A DNA stretch of 64,000 bases from Thermodesulforhabdus norvegica. GTDB lineage: Bacteria; Desulfobacterota; Syntrophobacteria; Syntrophobacterales; Thermodesulforhabdaceae. The notes under the pieces were generated by a model. It did not search any database. It was not told the DNA's origin and was given only the letters and a program-made list of their open reading frames with translations. The position numbers and the translations under genes are program-made. This document shows, in pieces, positions 9,838-22,013 of this stretch (position 1 is its first letter; each line of letters begins with the position of its first letter). The stretch lies in contig NZ_FOUU01000009.1 in assembly GCF_900114975.1 (NCBI RefSeq), forward strand, positions 1 through 64,000, given 5' to 3'.

Positions 9838-9876
9838 TAAAATAAAACCCTCCCTCGTCATGACACGAGGGAGGGG
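9838..9876 (-). terminator. Rho-independent terminator of the atp operon
   Basis: CCCTCCCTCGT (9848-9858) pairs with ACGAGGGAGGG (9865-9875) around a 6-base loop, and the minus strand continues TTTTATTTTA. It starts 31 bases after the atpC stop, and its T-tract ends just before the glmS ribosome-binding site. Confidence 0.85.
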
Positions 9877-9906
9877 ACACCTCAAATAAGGTTGATCGAC
9901 CTGCTT

Positions 9907-10323
9907 TTATCGTGCCGTTCCGGCCTTTTCTGCCACCTTAAGGCGTGCCAAAGCCCTTTGAAGTGCCGCCTGAGCACGAGCGAACTCCAACCTATCCTTG
10001 GCCTCCTTCAGGCGACGTTCGGCTCTTTCCTTAGCCGCTCTCGCACGTATCACATCGATATCGGTAGCCTCTTCAGCAGCCGACGCAAGAACCGTAACCT
10101 TGTCAGGGAGAACCTCAGCATACCCTCCCATAATCGCCACGTATCGCTCACGCCCGTCTACTTTAAACCTCAGCTCACCGATCTTAAGCTTCGTCAGAAA
10201 AGGGATGTGGTTCGCCAGAACACCGAACTCTCCCATTTCACCGGGAGCCACAACTATATCGACCATCTCGCTCACGACCTTGCGCTCAGGCGTAACTATT
10301 TCCAGTAAAATTTTCTCAGCCAT
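9907..10323 (-). CDS. atpC: ATP synthase epsilon subunit
   Basis: 138 residues, normal for the F1 epsilon subunit, which couples gamma rotation to the ring and can inhibit hydrolysis. The beta-sandwich N-domain shows VTPERKVVSE and the GEMGVL-like GEMGEFGVLANH. The C-terminal helical hairpin is rich in Ala, Glu and Arg. It is the last gene of the operon, 21 bases after atpD, with GGAGAG before its ATG, and is followed by a terminator at 9838-9876. Confidence 0.95.
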   Translation of the reverse strand: MAEKILLEIVTPERKVVSEMVDIVVAPGEMGEFGVLANHIPFLTKLKIGELRFKVDGRERYVAIMGGYAEVLPDKVTVLASAAEEATDIDVIRARAAKERAERRLKEAKDRLEFARAQAALQRALARLKVAEKAGTAR

Positions 10324-10344
10324 CGTCTCTCCGCCTACATGCTA

Positions 10345-11766
<1,422 letters not shown>

Positions 11767-11786
11767 TTATGCAGGCTTACCCTGCA

Positions 11787-12662
11787 CTATTTTTTCTTCA
11801 AAGCTTCGGCTCCGCCCACAATATCCATCAATTCTTTCGTGATCGAAGCTTGACGTGCTTTATTGAAAACCAATGTTAAATCTCTGACCATCTCATTGCA
11901 ATTGTTCGTTGCGTTGTCCATGGCGGTCATACGAGCGGCGTGCTCACTGACCGCGGTCTGATAGAAACTCTCCAGGATCTGCACATAAACATAGTTGGGC
12001 AGAAGATCATTCAAAAGCACTTCATGAGAGGGTTCAAAGATGTAGTCGATCTGACGATCCTCATCACCTCGAGACTCCGGCACCACAGGCAGCAGTCGAA
12101 TGAGCGTGGGAACCTGCCTGAGCATGCTCACGAACTGAGCATAAATCAAATAGACCTCATCTGCCTCACCGGTCTGAAACAGCTCTATGACCTCACGCCC
12201 CAGATTGTAAGCATCCTCATAATTGGGCTTATTCAACAATCCCGTATATCTCTTCCTTATTGCAAACCTTCTCTTACGGAAATACTCGTGCCCCTTACGC
12301 CCCGCGCAGATCAGCGTAACTTCCTTGCCTTCAGCCGCCTTCTCTTCCATGAACTTCTCGGCCAGCATTATCAGGTTATTGTTGAAGCTACCACAGAGAC
12401 CGCGATCCGCCGTAAGGAGCACCAGCTCGATCTTCCGCACTTCTTCGCGTGGGGTAAGCAATTCAAAGGTGCCGTCCTGCTCCACTCCGGCCGCAAGCCT
12501 TTCAATCACTTCACGAAACTTATCGGCATAGGGATGAAACTTCTCCATGTTGGCCTGCGCACCGCGGAGCTTAGCGGCCGCCACCATGTTCATGGCACGA
12601 GTAATCTGCGCCGTCTTCTTAACGGCTTCAATCTTGCGCTTTATGTCTCTCAACGTCGCCAT
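11787..12662 (-). CDS. atpG: ATP synthase gamma subunit
   Basis: 291 residues forming the central rotor shaft. The N-terminal helix reads MATLRDIKRKIEAVKKT and the C-terminal helix contains ATNNCNEMVRDL and NKARQASITKEL, the two long coiled helices that enter the alpha3beta3 barrel. The middle shows TADRGLCGSFN. It sits 36 bases after atpA and 35 before atpD. Confidence 0.97.
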   Translation of the reverse strand: MATLRDIKRKIEAVKKTAQITRAMNMVAAAKLRGAQANMEKFHPYADKFREVIERLAAGVEQDGTFELLTPREEVRKIELVLLTADRGLCGSFNNNLIMLAEKFMEEKAAEGKEVTLICAGRKGHEYFRKRRFAIRKRYTGLLNKPNYEDAYNLGREVIELFQTGEADEVYLIYAQFVSMLRQVPTLIRLLPVVPESRGDEDRQIDYIFEPSHEVLLNDLLPNYVYVQILESFYQTAVSEHAARMTAMDNATNNCNEMVRDLTLVFNKARQASITKELMDIVGGAEALKKK

Positions 12663-12698
12663 AAGACCAACTCTCTTTCACTCTGTCGTGTCACGTTT

Positions 12699-14222
12699 CT
12701 ACTGACCAGCCTGGAAGATCTCGCTAAACTCCTTGAGCGCCTTCGTCATCTTCTCGTCTAACTCCGGAGTGATCTCCTTCTTTTCCTTTATTTCCGCAAA
12801 AATCTCGGGATACTTGTTCTCAATAAAGGAATGCAACTGCTGTTCAAACTCCGTAACCTTTTCAACGGGCAGAGGATCCAGGAATCCACGAGTTCCCGCA
12901 AAGAGCGATACTATCTGTTTTTCAACCGGCATGGGCTGATACTGAGGTTGCTTCAGCAGTTCCACCAGCCTCATACCCCTGTTGATCTGCGCCAAAGTCG
13001 CCTTATCTAGGTCGCTACCGAACTTGGCAAAAGCTTCGAGCTCTCGATACTGAGCCAGATCAAGACGGAGCCTTCCTGCAACCTGCTTCATGGCCTTAAT
13101 CTGAGCCGCACCTCCAACACGGCTTACCGAAAGACCGACATTGATGGCCGGTCGAATACCGGCATAAAAGAGACCCGCTTCAAGGTAAATCTGCCCGTCG
13201 GTAATGGATATAACATTCGTCGGAATATAAGCAGATACGTCTCCTGCCTGAGTCTCAACTATTGGAAGAGCAGTCAGGGATCCGGCGCCAAGCTCGTCGT
13301 TCAGCTTGGCAGCACGCTCCAGAAGCCTGGAGTGATTGTAGAAAATATCGCCCGGGTATGCCTCACGTGCAGGAGGACGCCTGAGCAGCAGCGACACCTG
13401 ACGGTAAGCAGCTGCCTGTTTCGAAAGGTCATCGTAAATAATGAGGGCATGCTGACCACGGTCACGGTAATACTCGCCCATGGCGCAACCGGCATAGGGA
13501 GCAATGTACTGCAGAGGAGCCGGGTCGCTGGCGCATGCGGCAACCACGGTAGTGTATTCCATAGCACCATGGCGCCTGAGGGTTTCAACCACCTGGGCAA
13601 CGGTCGATTTTTTCTGGCCGATGGCTACGTAGATACAGATAATCCCGCTGTCCTTCTGATTCAAAATAGCATCAATGGCGATAGCAGTCTTACCGGTCTG
13701 ACGATCGCCGATGATAAGCTCTCTCTGCCCACGCCCTATGGGCGTCATCGCGTCAATGGCTTTAATACCCGTATACATTGGTTCGTTTACGGGCTGACGG
13801 GCAATAACACCCGGCGCCAGGACTTCGATGCGACGGAACTCTTTAGCTTCGATGGGACCCTTTCCGTCCAGAGGATTCCCAACGGGGTCCACAACACGAC
13901 CGATAACGGATTCTCCAACGGGCACCTGAGCAATACGCCCGGTGCGCCTTACCAGATCGCCCTCCTTAATGTGGATGTCTTCGCCCAGAATGGCGACACC
14001 CACGTTGTCTTCCTCGAGGTTGAGGGCTAATCCGTAGATCGGTCCATGCTCGGTCGGGAACTCAAGCAACTCCATGGCCATGCAATTTTCCACCCCGTAG
14101 ACTCGGGCTATACCGTCGCCTACGGAAATCACACGGCCAGTCTCGCTGAGCTCAACCGCCTTCTCGTACTCCTTAATCTGCTCCTTAATAATTTGGCTTA
14201 TTTCTTCTGCTCTGATCTGCAT
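12699..14222 (-). CDS. atpA: ATP synthase alpha subunit
   Basis: 507 residues, normal length. Non-catalytic nucleotide-binding subunit of F1 with Walker [20 protein letters not shown], and the alpha-specific [18 protein letters not shown] and [13 protein letters not shown] segments. The start ATG overlaps the atpH stop by one base, so the two are translationally coupled. Confidence 0.98.
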   Translation of the reverse strand: MQIRAEEISQIIKEQIKEYEKAVELSETGRVISVGDGIARVYGVENCMAMELLEFPTEHGPIYGLALNLEEDNVGVAILGEDIHIKEGDLVRRTGRIAQVPVGESVIGRVVDPVGNPLDGKGPIEAKEFRRIEVLAPGVIARQPVNEPMYTGIKAIDAMTPIGRGQRELIIGDRQTGKTAIAIDAILNQKDSGIICIYVAIGQKKSTVAQVVETLRRHGAMEYTTVVAACASDPAPLQYIAPYAGCAMGEYYRDRGQHALIIYDDLSKQAAAYRQVSLLLRRPPAREAYPGDIFYNHSRLLERAAKLNDELGAGSLTALPIVETQAGDVSAYIPTNVISITDGQIYLEAGLFYAGIRPAINVGLSVSRVGGAAQIKAMKQVAGRLRLDLAQYRELEAFAKFGSDLDKATLAQINRGMRLVELLKQPQYQPMPVEKQIVSLFAGTRGFLDPLPVEKVTEFEQQLHSFIENKYPEIFAEIKEKKEITPELDEKMTKALKEFSEIFQAGQ

Positions 14223-14773
14223 TAACCCAACTCACCTCTCTTTAATGTTTCTTTAATATTCTTCAACTGCGTCCTAACACTTCCATCCCATACCAAATCG
14301 CCCACACGGGCGACAACTCCACCAATAAGCTCCGGATCCTTGTTAAACTCAACAACTATCTTTTTACCGACTACCTTGCCAAGAGCTTCGGCAATAAGAT
14401 CAAGAGTGGCCTCGTCGAGGTCAACCGCAGCCGTAACCTGAGCACGAGCTATATTTTCACGCTCGTCCTGAAGCTTCCGGTAGTAGGAGACAATATCAGA
14501 AAAGAACTTTATCCTCTGCTTCTCCACCAGAAGGCGCACAAAGCGATACATAACCGGCGACATCTCGGTTATCTCGGCTACCCGATCAACCGTACTGAGC
14601 TTGACATCCTCGGGGTACATCGGACTTACCAGCACCCTCTCGAACTCCGGCACCTCCCGAAACAGGGCAAGAACCTGCTCGAGCTCCTGCCCGTACTCAT
14701 CAACCCTGCCTTCCTCAACGGCGACCTCAAAGATCGCCTTAGCATACCTTTTGGCTATGGCTTGGTTTCTCAC
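14222..14773 (-). CDS. atpH: ATP synthase delta subunit
   Basis: 183 residues. Delta links the b stalk to the top of F1. The N-terminus has the typical [14 protein letters not shown] and the C-terminal half has [13 protein letters not shown]-like and [15 protein letters not shown], the standard OSCP signature ([17 protein letters not shown]). It overlaps the atpF stop (14770-14773) and the atpA start. Confidence 0.96.
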   Translation of the reverse strand: MRNQAIAKRYAKAIFEVAVEEGRVDEYGQELEQVLALFREVPEFERVLVSPMYPEDVKLSTVDRVAEITEMSPVMYRFVRLLVEKQRIKFFSDIVSYYRKLQDERENIARAQVTAAVDLDEATLDLIAEALGKVVGKKIVVEFNKDPELIGGVVARVGDLVWDGSVRTQLKNIKETLKRGELG

Positions 14774-15342
14774 TTCGCCTCCACCACCTTTATCATGAAT
14801 TCTTCAACCAACCTTGTCTGATCCTCATCACCAATACGCTCTTTTAACATATCCTCAGCAGCCTTAACCGTAAGCTCCGCCACTTCCGCACGCAGAGCCT
14901 CCTTGGCCGCCTTCATCTCCTGCTGAATGGCCAATTGAGCCTGCTGTTTGATATACTCGGCCTGACGCTCAGCAGCCTCAATAATCTTTGCCCTTTCACG
15001 CTCCCCCTGCTCTACGTACTCCTTTACTATCTTTTCCACTTCCTGATCTAAGAGCGCCAGCTTGGCCTTGTATTCGGCACACTTCCGCTCCGCCTCTTCT
15101 TTCCTCTTCTCCATCTCTTCGAGCAACTGCTGGATGTTCCTTCGTCGGGCAGTAAAGTAATTCACAATAGGTTTTTTCAACAACTTATAGAGCACTCCGA
15201 CAAGAATTGCAAAATTTATGCACCTCAGAAGTAAATCACCCCAGTTGGCTCCGTGTTCGGCGCCCTCCGCCGCCCACACCCGCCCGGCAAGTACAACTCC
15301 CGTAAAAACAACCACCGTGCCATACCTGACCAAACCCTTCAT
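14770..15342 (-). CDS. atpF: ATP synthase b subunit
   Basis: Second of two b-type stalk subunits. From ATG 15342, preceded by AGGGGTGG, the protein begins with a signal-like or anchor helix (GLVRYGTVVVFTGVVLAGRVWA), then a second hydrophobic stretch INFAILVGVLYKLLKKPIVNYF, and then a long amphipathic coiled coil. The presence of two N-terminal hydrophobic segments is usual for this delta-proteobacterial form. A start at 15375 would overlap atpF' and add 11 residues without a clear ribosome site. Confidence 0.9.
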   Translation of the reverse strand: MKGLVRYGTVVVFTGVVLAGRVWAAEGAEHGANWGDLLLRCINFAILVGVLYKLLKKPIVNYFTARRRNIQQLLEEMEKRKEEAERKCAEYKAKLALLDQEVEKIVKEYVEQGERERAKIIEAAERQAEYIKQQAQLAIQQEMKAAKEALRAEVAELTVKAAEDMLKERIGDEDQTRLVEEFMIKVVEAK

Positions 15343-15364
15343 ATCAACCACCCCTTTAGTGTAA

Positions 15365-15793
15365 TTAAACCACACTGCGCCCCAGGATCTTCCGGACCAC
15401 CTCCAGGGAAAATACCTGAATCTGATCTCTCAGCTCTTGTATTGCCTTCTCCCTTTCTCTACTTATTTCTTCACGAACCTTTGCCACCTGTTCGGCTGCT
15501 TCCTGGTAGGCTTTCTGAAGCAACTCCTTCTCGTATGCCCGGGCTTTCTCTTTATACTCCTCAATCTTCTGTCGTCCCATTATTCTGGCGTTCCGAATTG
15601 TTTCCTCGAATTCACGCAAAGCCTGTTCAGCTTCCTGCTGCGCCTTCTCAATGTCGCTTTTCTGGCTCAAAACGAGCTTATTTCTCTTTTCGACAATCCT
15701 GCGGACCGGCCTGTAAAGCAAGATGTTCATTACTGCAAGAAAAACCAAAAAATTTACCATCTGGACCAAAAGAGTCACATCAATGCTTATCAT
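15365..15793 (-). CDS. atpF': ATP synthase b' subunit
   Basis: 142 residues: one N-terminal membrane helix (LLVQMVNFLVFLAVMNILLYRPV), the R-P-V turn, then a charged coiled coil to the end. It is the b-like partner of atpF; operons with both b and b' assemble a heterodimeric peripheral stalk. It is the first gene of this operon: atpB and atpE are not upstream, so the a and c subunits must be encoded elsewhere. The 262 bases upstream should hold the operon promoter; I did not find a clear one. Confidence 0.9.
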   Translation of the reverse strand: MISIDVTLLVQMVNFLVFLAVMNILLYRPVRRIVEKRNKLVLSQKSDIEKAQQEAEQALREFEETIRNARIMGRQKIEEYKEKARAYEKELLQKAYQEAAEQVAKVREEISREREKAIQELRDQIQVFSLEVVRKILGRSVV

Positions 15794-16055
15794 CGCCCCA
15801 TCCTTCCTCTTAGATCCCCTATCTGATTGAACCTGTTACTTCGAAAAGCGCTATTATCGAAGGGAGCGGCAACCGCTCACCCAATCGGCCAGATCTGCAT
15901 CTTTACATGGCGTTGTCATACCGGCTATTGCCGTTAACACAATATTTAGATGATTGCAAGCAAAAAGTACAAAAAATCACAACGTAGTTAGCGCCTAAGG
16001 TCACACTTCACTGTCAGGTCCCCACCCATTAGAACCACTATTAACATTGCCACAT

Positions 16056-17180
16056 CTACCTGCCTTTCGAAGCCCGATAGTTAAAGCGTCTCATAGCCAC
16101 GTTTTCTATCAGGCCCACGGCAATCCAGTTGCGCACCATAGCAGAACCTCCATAGCTTATAAAGGGTAAAGGCATACCCACCACCGGAAGAAAGCCCAGG
16201 ACCATCCCGACATTAATGATGACTTCCCACATGAAAATTGCCGTCACACCCATGGCAATCAACGATCCCATTCGATCCCTGGCACTCAAAACACACCAGA
16301 AACACCGATATAACAACAGGAGATAGAGGCTCAACACCGCACAGACCCCCGTAAAGCCGAATTCTTCGGCCCAAACGGCAAAGGCGAAATCCGTATGCCG
16401 CTCCGGAAGAAAACGAAGCCTGTGTTGCGTCCCCTTAAGATAACCCTTACCGGATAGTCCCCCTGAGCCGATTGCAATTTTAGACTGGCGGACATGATAT
16501 CCCGTCCTTTGGGGATCTTTATCAGGGTTAAGAACCGCTTTTATTCGATCTTTTTGATATTCCTTCAATCCGTAATTCCAGACAGGATAAGCCACCATCA
16601 GAAGGAAAACCATTCCACCAATCAGCCACCTTTTCCTGACGCCCAACACGAAAAACATGGTACAGCAAATCAACCCCAGTGCCAGAGCCGTCCCCAGATC
16701 CGGTTCTATCGCAATCAGAATAAAAGGCACCAGCACCATGATGAGGAACTGTGCCACTTTGCCTGCACCGGGATACAGGGTGACTCCATCGGAAGCTCCC
16801 CAGGCCGCCACGGTTATGACCATTATAACCTTTACAATCTCAGACACCTGAAACCTGATCGGGCCTAAAGCAATCCATCGCAGAGCACCATGGCTTTCTT
16901 CACCAATAACAAGTACCAGAATCAGCAGTATCACTCCGATTACGTAAAGTGGTATGCTAACAATGCTCAGATGTTTGTAATCAAAAGAAACCAGACCAAA
17001 CATGCAAATCAGCCCGATAACTATCCACAATCCCTGTTTCACCAGGTAAGAATTTAAAATACCTTGTGAGCCGGTCACATAGGTGGCACTGTAAAGATTG
17101 ACCAAACCTACGGAGGAAAGAACAAAGGCAACGAAAAATATAACCCAATCGAAGTACTCAATCAGCCTGCGGTCTATCAA
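16056..17180 (-). CDS. rodA: Rod shape-determining protein RodA (peptidoglycan glycosyltransferase)
   Basis: SEDS-family integral membrane glycosyltransferase that polymerises lipid II in the elongasome with PBP2. About ten membrane segments are visible. Family motifs include VVGLICM-type helices, EPDLGTALALG, the large loop GSGGLSGKGYLKGTQHRLRFLPERHTDFAFAV (split: GSGGLSGKGYLKGTQ, then LPERHTDFAFAVWAEEFG), and PFISYGGSAM near the end. I prefer TTG 17180 (IDRRLIEYFDW, preceded by AGGAAG); a TTG at 17219 would add 13 residues with no family match. It is separated from mrdA by about 520 bases, unusual for this operon. Confidence 0.93.
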   Translation of the reverse strand: MIDRRLIEYFDWVIFFVAFVLSSVGLVNLYSATYVTGSQGILNSYLVKQGLWIVIGLICMFGLVSFDYKHLSIVSIPLYVIGVILLILVLVIGEESHGALRWIALGPIRFQVSEIVKVIMVITVAAWGASDGVTLYPGAGKVAQFLIMVLVPFILIAIEPDLGTALALGLICCTMFFVLGVRKRWLIGGMVFLLMVAYPVWNYGLKEYQKDRIKAVLNPDKDPQRTGYHVRQSKIAIGSGGLSGKGYLKGTQHRLRFLPERHTDFAFAVWAEEFGFTGVCAVLSLYLLLLYRCFWCVLSARDRMGSLIAMGVTAIFMWEVIINVGMVLGFLPVVGMPLPFISYGGSAMVRNWIAVGLIENVAMRRFNYRASKGR

Positions 17181-17701
17181 CCGACACTTCCTGACTCCCC
17201 GAACTGCAAATCGCTGCAATTCGAGGCCGGGGTATTTGTCATCCGCCTTTCAGCACGGCCCGAAGCCCCGGCTGGCGGTATTTTCAGGCCGTCCGTAGCA
17301 CCCGCACCGGATATAGGAGCCGATAATCTCGCCGCTCCGACAACCTTCCGACCCTTCTGCTCGGAGACTTATTCCCCTGTGTAGGTCCCCTCCGGGCAAA
17401 CCGGATCACCCCCAAAGCCTTTATCCAGATGGCCCAAGCCATCTCCCAGTCCCTATATTTCCCAACCGGCTTTTCTGATCTCACCTCCAAGCCGGTTTCT
17501 TTTCCAGGAATTGCTCTTGTCCTCGAGCTTTTTATTCAATTTCTGCCGCCGTAAAAGAGCACATTCCAGAAACTCACCTTTCGTGAGAAGGTTTTGACAG
17601 TTCCGGGGTACCTCATGCCGGAAGCCAGGACCCCATATGGCATCCTGTGCAGTTAACCGAAACCGTTCCATACCGACTACAACTTTATCCTGCTCTACAG
17701 G
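17181..17701 (-). other. 520-bp spacer between mrdA and rodA with several inverted repeats; possible structured RNA or decayed gene
   Basis: mrdA and rodA normally abut or nearly so. Here the spacer contains only short open frames (72 and 68 codons on the minus strand) with unconvincing composition. It does have several perfect stems: AACCGGCTT/AAGCCGGTT (17464-17472 with 17489-17497), AGATGGC/GCCATCT (17427-17433 with 17438-17444), and CTCCGA/TCGGAG near 17330-17365. It matches no riboswitch, RNase P, SRP or tmRNA pattern I know. Either a structured leader of rodA or remains of a lost gene. Confidence 0.35.
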
Positions 17702-19525
17702 TTAACCGTTGTGATTTTCCCGCTGTAATTGGAAATATTTTTCTATTACAGCTTTAACCACCGGAGCCGCTGCAGAAGACCCATGACCTCCGTGCTCAAT
17801 GATCGCCACGGCTACCACCTGCGGATCATCGGGAGGTGCATAACCTGCGAACCAGGCGTGGTCTCTGAAATGCTCCGGCATCGACGATTCATCCCCGCTC
17901 AACTTAAGGCCCACAACCTGCGCCGTGCCGGTCTTACCCGCTATTGGTATGGCTTCACTCCAGATCCCATGAGCCGTACCACGAGGGTCCTTAACAACAT
18001 CTTCAAGGGCTTTTTTTACAAGACTTAAGGCCTTCTCGTTGGTAATTACTCGCTCGTGAATTGTATCCTCCCGTGCACGAAAGCCGTTTCCCTCAATCCT
18101 TTCGACAATGTAAGGCCTGACGAGGTATCCATTGTTGGCTATTGCCGCATAGGCTCTGGCCAGTTGAAGGGGCGTAACCAGCACGAACCCCTGTCCAATT
18201 GCGACCGATAAGGTTTCACCTTTTTGCCACGGCACGCCGTAGTGCCTTTTTTTCCAGGAAGTTGTGGGTATTAACCCGGTCCGCTCACCGGGAAGCTCCA
18301 CCCCGGTTAATTCACCAAATCCCAGGAGTTTGGCGTAACGGGCTATCGTATCAACCCCCAATCTGCTCCCCACCTGATAAAAATAGACATCGCAAGATTC
18401 CACAATGGCTCTATGTAAATCCACGTATCCGTGTCCTCCTCTTTTCCAGCACCTATAGGTTCTGTTCCCGAGCCTGTGATAACCGGGACACCAGATAGTT
18501 TCATCGGGTTTCACAGCTCCGGTATCAAGTGCCGCAAGGGCGACAAAAGGCTTAAAGGTGGACCCCGGCGGATAACCGACCTGAATCGCCCTGTTCAGGA
18601 AAACATGACGGGGATCTCTGTGCAGGTCATTCCACTCTTCGGAGTTTACACCCCGAACGAACAGATTGGGATCATAGGAAGGAGAGCTAACCATAGCTCG
18701 AATAGCCCCGGTCTTTACGTCCAGTACAACAAGAGCCCCTTCTTTATCCCTCATTATTTCGGATGCGTAACGCTGTAGCTCCCAGTCCAGCGTAAGCCAT
18801 ACATTCCTGCCCGGGATGGGGTTTTCCCTATCCAATACGCCCAACCGTCTCCCGAGGGCATCAACCTCAACGGCCTCCATCCCGTTTTTTCCCCTCAGAA
18901 CGGACTCGTAAACCCGTTCCAGTCCGGTTTTGCCTATCCAGTCACCGACGACATATCCGGCATCCTCGAGCCTATTGAGTTCTTCCCGGTTAATTTCCCC
19001 CAGATACCCAACAATATGAGCCCCTACTTCCCGCCACGGATAGTTTCTAACAGGCTGGACGGAAACAAAAAGCCCGGGCAATTTGTGTTTATAGGCCTCA
19101 ATACGGGCAAGACAATCTTGATCAACGTCGCCAAGAAGCTTTACGGGGATATGCTTTGGGATGTTCTGGTATTTCGACAATTCGTTCACCAGATCTTCCG
19201 TTTTTACATTACACAGATTTGAAACGGCCACGGTTATTCTTTCGACGTCGGCTTCTTCTCTGGTAATATAGATGTCATAAGACGGTCTGTTATCCACAAT
19301 AACTCTTCCGTAAGCATCAAATATAACACCTCTGGGAGCAATAATTCGCTCAAACCTGGTATGGTTATTTTCAGATTTTTTCTTGTACTCATCCCACTTT
19401 ATCACCTGGTAGTAGTAAAAGCCACACAAATACAGGACAATAACACAGCAGAATATTATCGCCAATGCGTAAACGTTAATCACAACGATATTGTTCTGCT
19501 CTCGAAGTATCACATTCTTATTCAT
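17702..19525 (-). CDS. mrdA: Penicillin-binding protein 2 (rod-shape transpeptidase)
   Basis: 607 residues. A cytoplasmic start, one membrane helix (VYALAIIFCCVIVLYLCGFYYY), a pedestal domain with RGVIFDAYGRVI, and a C-terminal transpeptidase domain. The active site shows the three penicilloyl-serine motifs: STFK in YPPGSTFKPF, the SxN-equivalent SCD in VESCDVYFY (as in other PBP2s), and KTG in AGKTGTAQV. It crosslinks peptidoglycan with RodA. The ATG overlaps the mreD stop by 4 bases. Confidence 0.96.
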   Translation of the reverse strand: MNKNVILREQNNIVVINVYALAIIFCCVIVLYLCGFYYYQVIKWDEYKKKSENNHTRFERIIAPRGVIFDAYGRVIVDNRPSYDIYITREEADVERITVAVSNLCNVKTEDLVNELSKYQNIPKHIPVKLLGDVDQDCLARIEAYKHKLPGLFVSVQPVRNYPWREVGAHIVGYLGEINREELNRLEDAGYVVGDWIGKTGLERVYESVLRGKNGMEAVEVDALGRRLGVLDRENPIPGRNVWLTLDWELQRYASEIMRDKEGALVVLDVKTGAIRAMVSSPSYDPNLFVRGVNSEEWNDLHRDPRHVFLNRAIQVGYPPGSTFKPFVALAALDTGAVKPDETIWCPGYHRLGNRTYRCWKRGGHGYVDLHRAIVESCDVYFYQVGSRLGVDTIARYAKLLGFGELTGVELPGERTGLIPTTSWKKRHYGVPWQKGETLSVAIGQGFVLVTPLQLARAYAAIANNGYLVRPYIVERIEGNGFRAREDTIHERVITNEKALSLVKKALEDVVKDPRGTAHGIWSEAIPIAGKTGTAQVVGLKLSGDESSMPEHFRDHAWFAGYAPPDDPQVVAVAIIEHGGHGSSAAAPVVKAVIEKYFQLQRENHNG

Positions 19526-20016
19526 GTTCTTTCCTGGTACATAAACCTTACAAGCGACGCAATAAATGGGATTCCTAAAATTGTTGACACAAGAACTTTA
19601 GCAAGCCATGCTTTTAAAAAAAACTCTATTCCAGCTTCAGGCCACAGTCCCTGAGCATAAAGAGCTATAAAGATCTGTTGCAGTGTGACGTAAGCAACAA
19701 TCAGCACAGCATGAAAAAAAGGAGAATAGATATCCATATGGTCTGAAGAGACCCTCATTATCGAAGCAATTATTACATAGCTTGCCACATGGAACCCCCA
19801 GAGCTTACCGGCGAGGGTATCTACGAAATACCCGACTGCCACGGCAACGATAAGATGTGCAAGAGGTGGCAACATAAAACCAAGGGCAACGACGAAGTAG
19901 AAGAAGAGATCGGGCCTTATCGAGGCCGGGACATGCAGGTAAGCAACCAACCAGCTTAAATACAGGACCAGAAAGAATACTATCGTTATTCTGAGAGTTA
20001 TGCCGGTTCTCGCCAT
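19522..20016 (-). CDS. mreD: Rod shape-determining protein MreD
   Basis: 164 residues, very hydrophobic, about five membrane helices, with the family PDLFFYFVVALGF-like opening and WGFHVASYVI in the middle. It is an integral part of the elongasome with MreC. Assignment depends mostly on position between mreC and mrdA, since MreD sequences diverge quickly. It lies 27 bases after mreC and overlaps mrdA. Confidence 0.9.
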   Translation of the reverse strand: MARTGITLRITIVFFLVLYLSWLVAYLHVPASIRPDLFFYFVVALGFMLPPLAHLIVAVAVGYFVDTLAGKLWGFHVASYVIIASIMRVSSDHMDIYSPFFHAVLIVAYVTLQQIFIALYAQGLWPEAGIEFFLKAWLAKVLVSTILGIPFIASLVRFMYQERT

Positions 20017-20043
20017 TACGATTTTCTTCCAAGGACCTTATTT

Positions 20044-20880
20044 TCAGGGGAATCCAGGCGGCAACGATGGTTCCTTCAACAAAACGAGCACCTCATCGAG
20101 ATTCCCTATCTCCATTACGGGCCTGACCTCTATGAACTGGAAAATCCCTACAGGATCCGGATAGACTTTGGTTACTATTCCGGCTTTAAGACCTCTGGGA
20201 AAGATCCCGTCTTTTCCGGTGGTGATGACAAGATCACCGGGTCTCACATCGGCATCATTTTTCACGTATTTCACGTAGCAGAGTCCCGGTTCCCCACCCA
20301 CAAGTATTCCTCTAACGCGGCTACGCTGGACCAACACGTCAACGGCACTGGCGGGGTCCGTAACAAGCATAACCCTCGCAAAGCGAGATCCACTGTTCAA
20401 TATTCTGCCCACGACGCCTTCGTAACACACGACGGGCATATCAGGCTTTATACCGTCAAGGCTTCCTTTGTTTATAATAACGGACTGGAACCAACCTGTA
20501 AAATCGTGAAAAATGATCGAGGCCGTAACCGAAGGGACTTGAAGCTGATCACGAAACTCGAGAAGTCGCCTCAGTCGCTGATTTTCCAGATAGGCTTCTC
20601 TATAATCAACAAGAAGTTGTTCCAATTGAGAAATTCTTTTCTTTAGTCTGTAGTTTTCTTCTCTGACTCCGACAAGATTTATATAGGAATCCCACAGATT
20701 ATTTATCCCATTGGCAAGCCTTGTCCATCCCTCGGCCAGTGGACCCACACCGTGCAGAACCAGCCTCTGGAGAGTATCCAAGCGGCTTGTCTTAAAATTG
20801 AGGGAAAAGAGATAGAAGGCCACTATTATGAAAAAGAGCACGAAAAAAAAACCTCTAAGCCGCCGGATCAGTTCCCACAT
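20044..20880 (-). CDS. mreC: Rod shape-determining protein MreC
   Basis: 278 residues. A short basic start and membrane helix (GFFFVLFFIIVAFYLFSL), a coiled coil (NYRLKKRISQLEQLL through RRLLEF), then the periplasmic beta-rich domain with SIIFHDFTGWFQSVIINKG, VVGRI and PGDLVITTGKDGIFPRG, all family features. Links MreB filaments to PBP2. It begins 20 bases after mreB. Confidence 0.95.
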   Translation of the reverse strand: MWELIRRLRGFFFVLFFIIVAFYLFSLNFKTSRLDTLQRLVLHGVGPLAEGWTRLANGINNLWDSYINLVGVREENYRLKKRISQLEQLLVDYREAYLENQRLRRLLEFRDQLQVPSVTASIIFHDFTGWFQSVIINKGSLDGIKPDMPVVCYEGVVGRILNSGSRFARVMLVTDPASAVDVLVQRSRVRGILVGGEPGLCYVKYVKNDADVRPGDLVITTGKDGIFPRGLKAGIVTKVYPDPVGIFQFIEVRPVMEIGNLDEVLVLLKEPSLPPGFP

Positions 20881-20900
20881 GCACCATCCTTAATCGGAAG

Positions 20901-21935
<1,035 letters not shown>

Positions 21936-21983
21936 CTATACGCTCCCCGTAATATTGTTATGCTGCATAAAAACGGTGCAATC

Positions 21984-22013
21984 ATTTTAAAGAAGATATG
22001 AGGGTTTGCACAA
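21984..22013 (-). promoter_or_regulatory. Candidate sigma-70 promoter of mreB
   Basis: On the minus strand TTGTGC (22013-22008) and TAAAAT (21989-21984) are separated by 18 bases and lie about 50 bases before the mreB ATG. It fits a moderate sigma-70 promoter. Confidence 0.45.

Noticed and set aside
9826-9847. glmS ribozyme or riboswitch upstream of glmS
   Set aside because: The 81 bases between atpC and glmS hold only the terminator; ribozyme core sequences are absent.
15794-16055. atpB or atpE upstream of atpF'
   Set aside because: The 262 bases contain no frame with membrane helices; rodA follows on the same strand, so the F0 a and c genes are elsewhere.
17453-17671. 72-codon frame between mrdA and rodA
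   Set aside because: No ribosome site, no family pattern, and the frame ends inside a stem-loop region; kept only as part of the unexplained gap.
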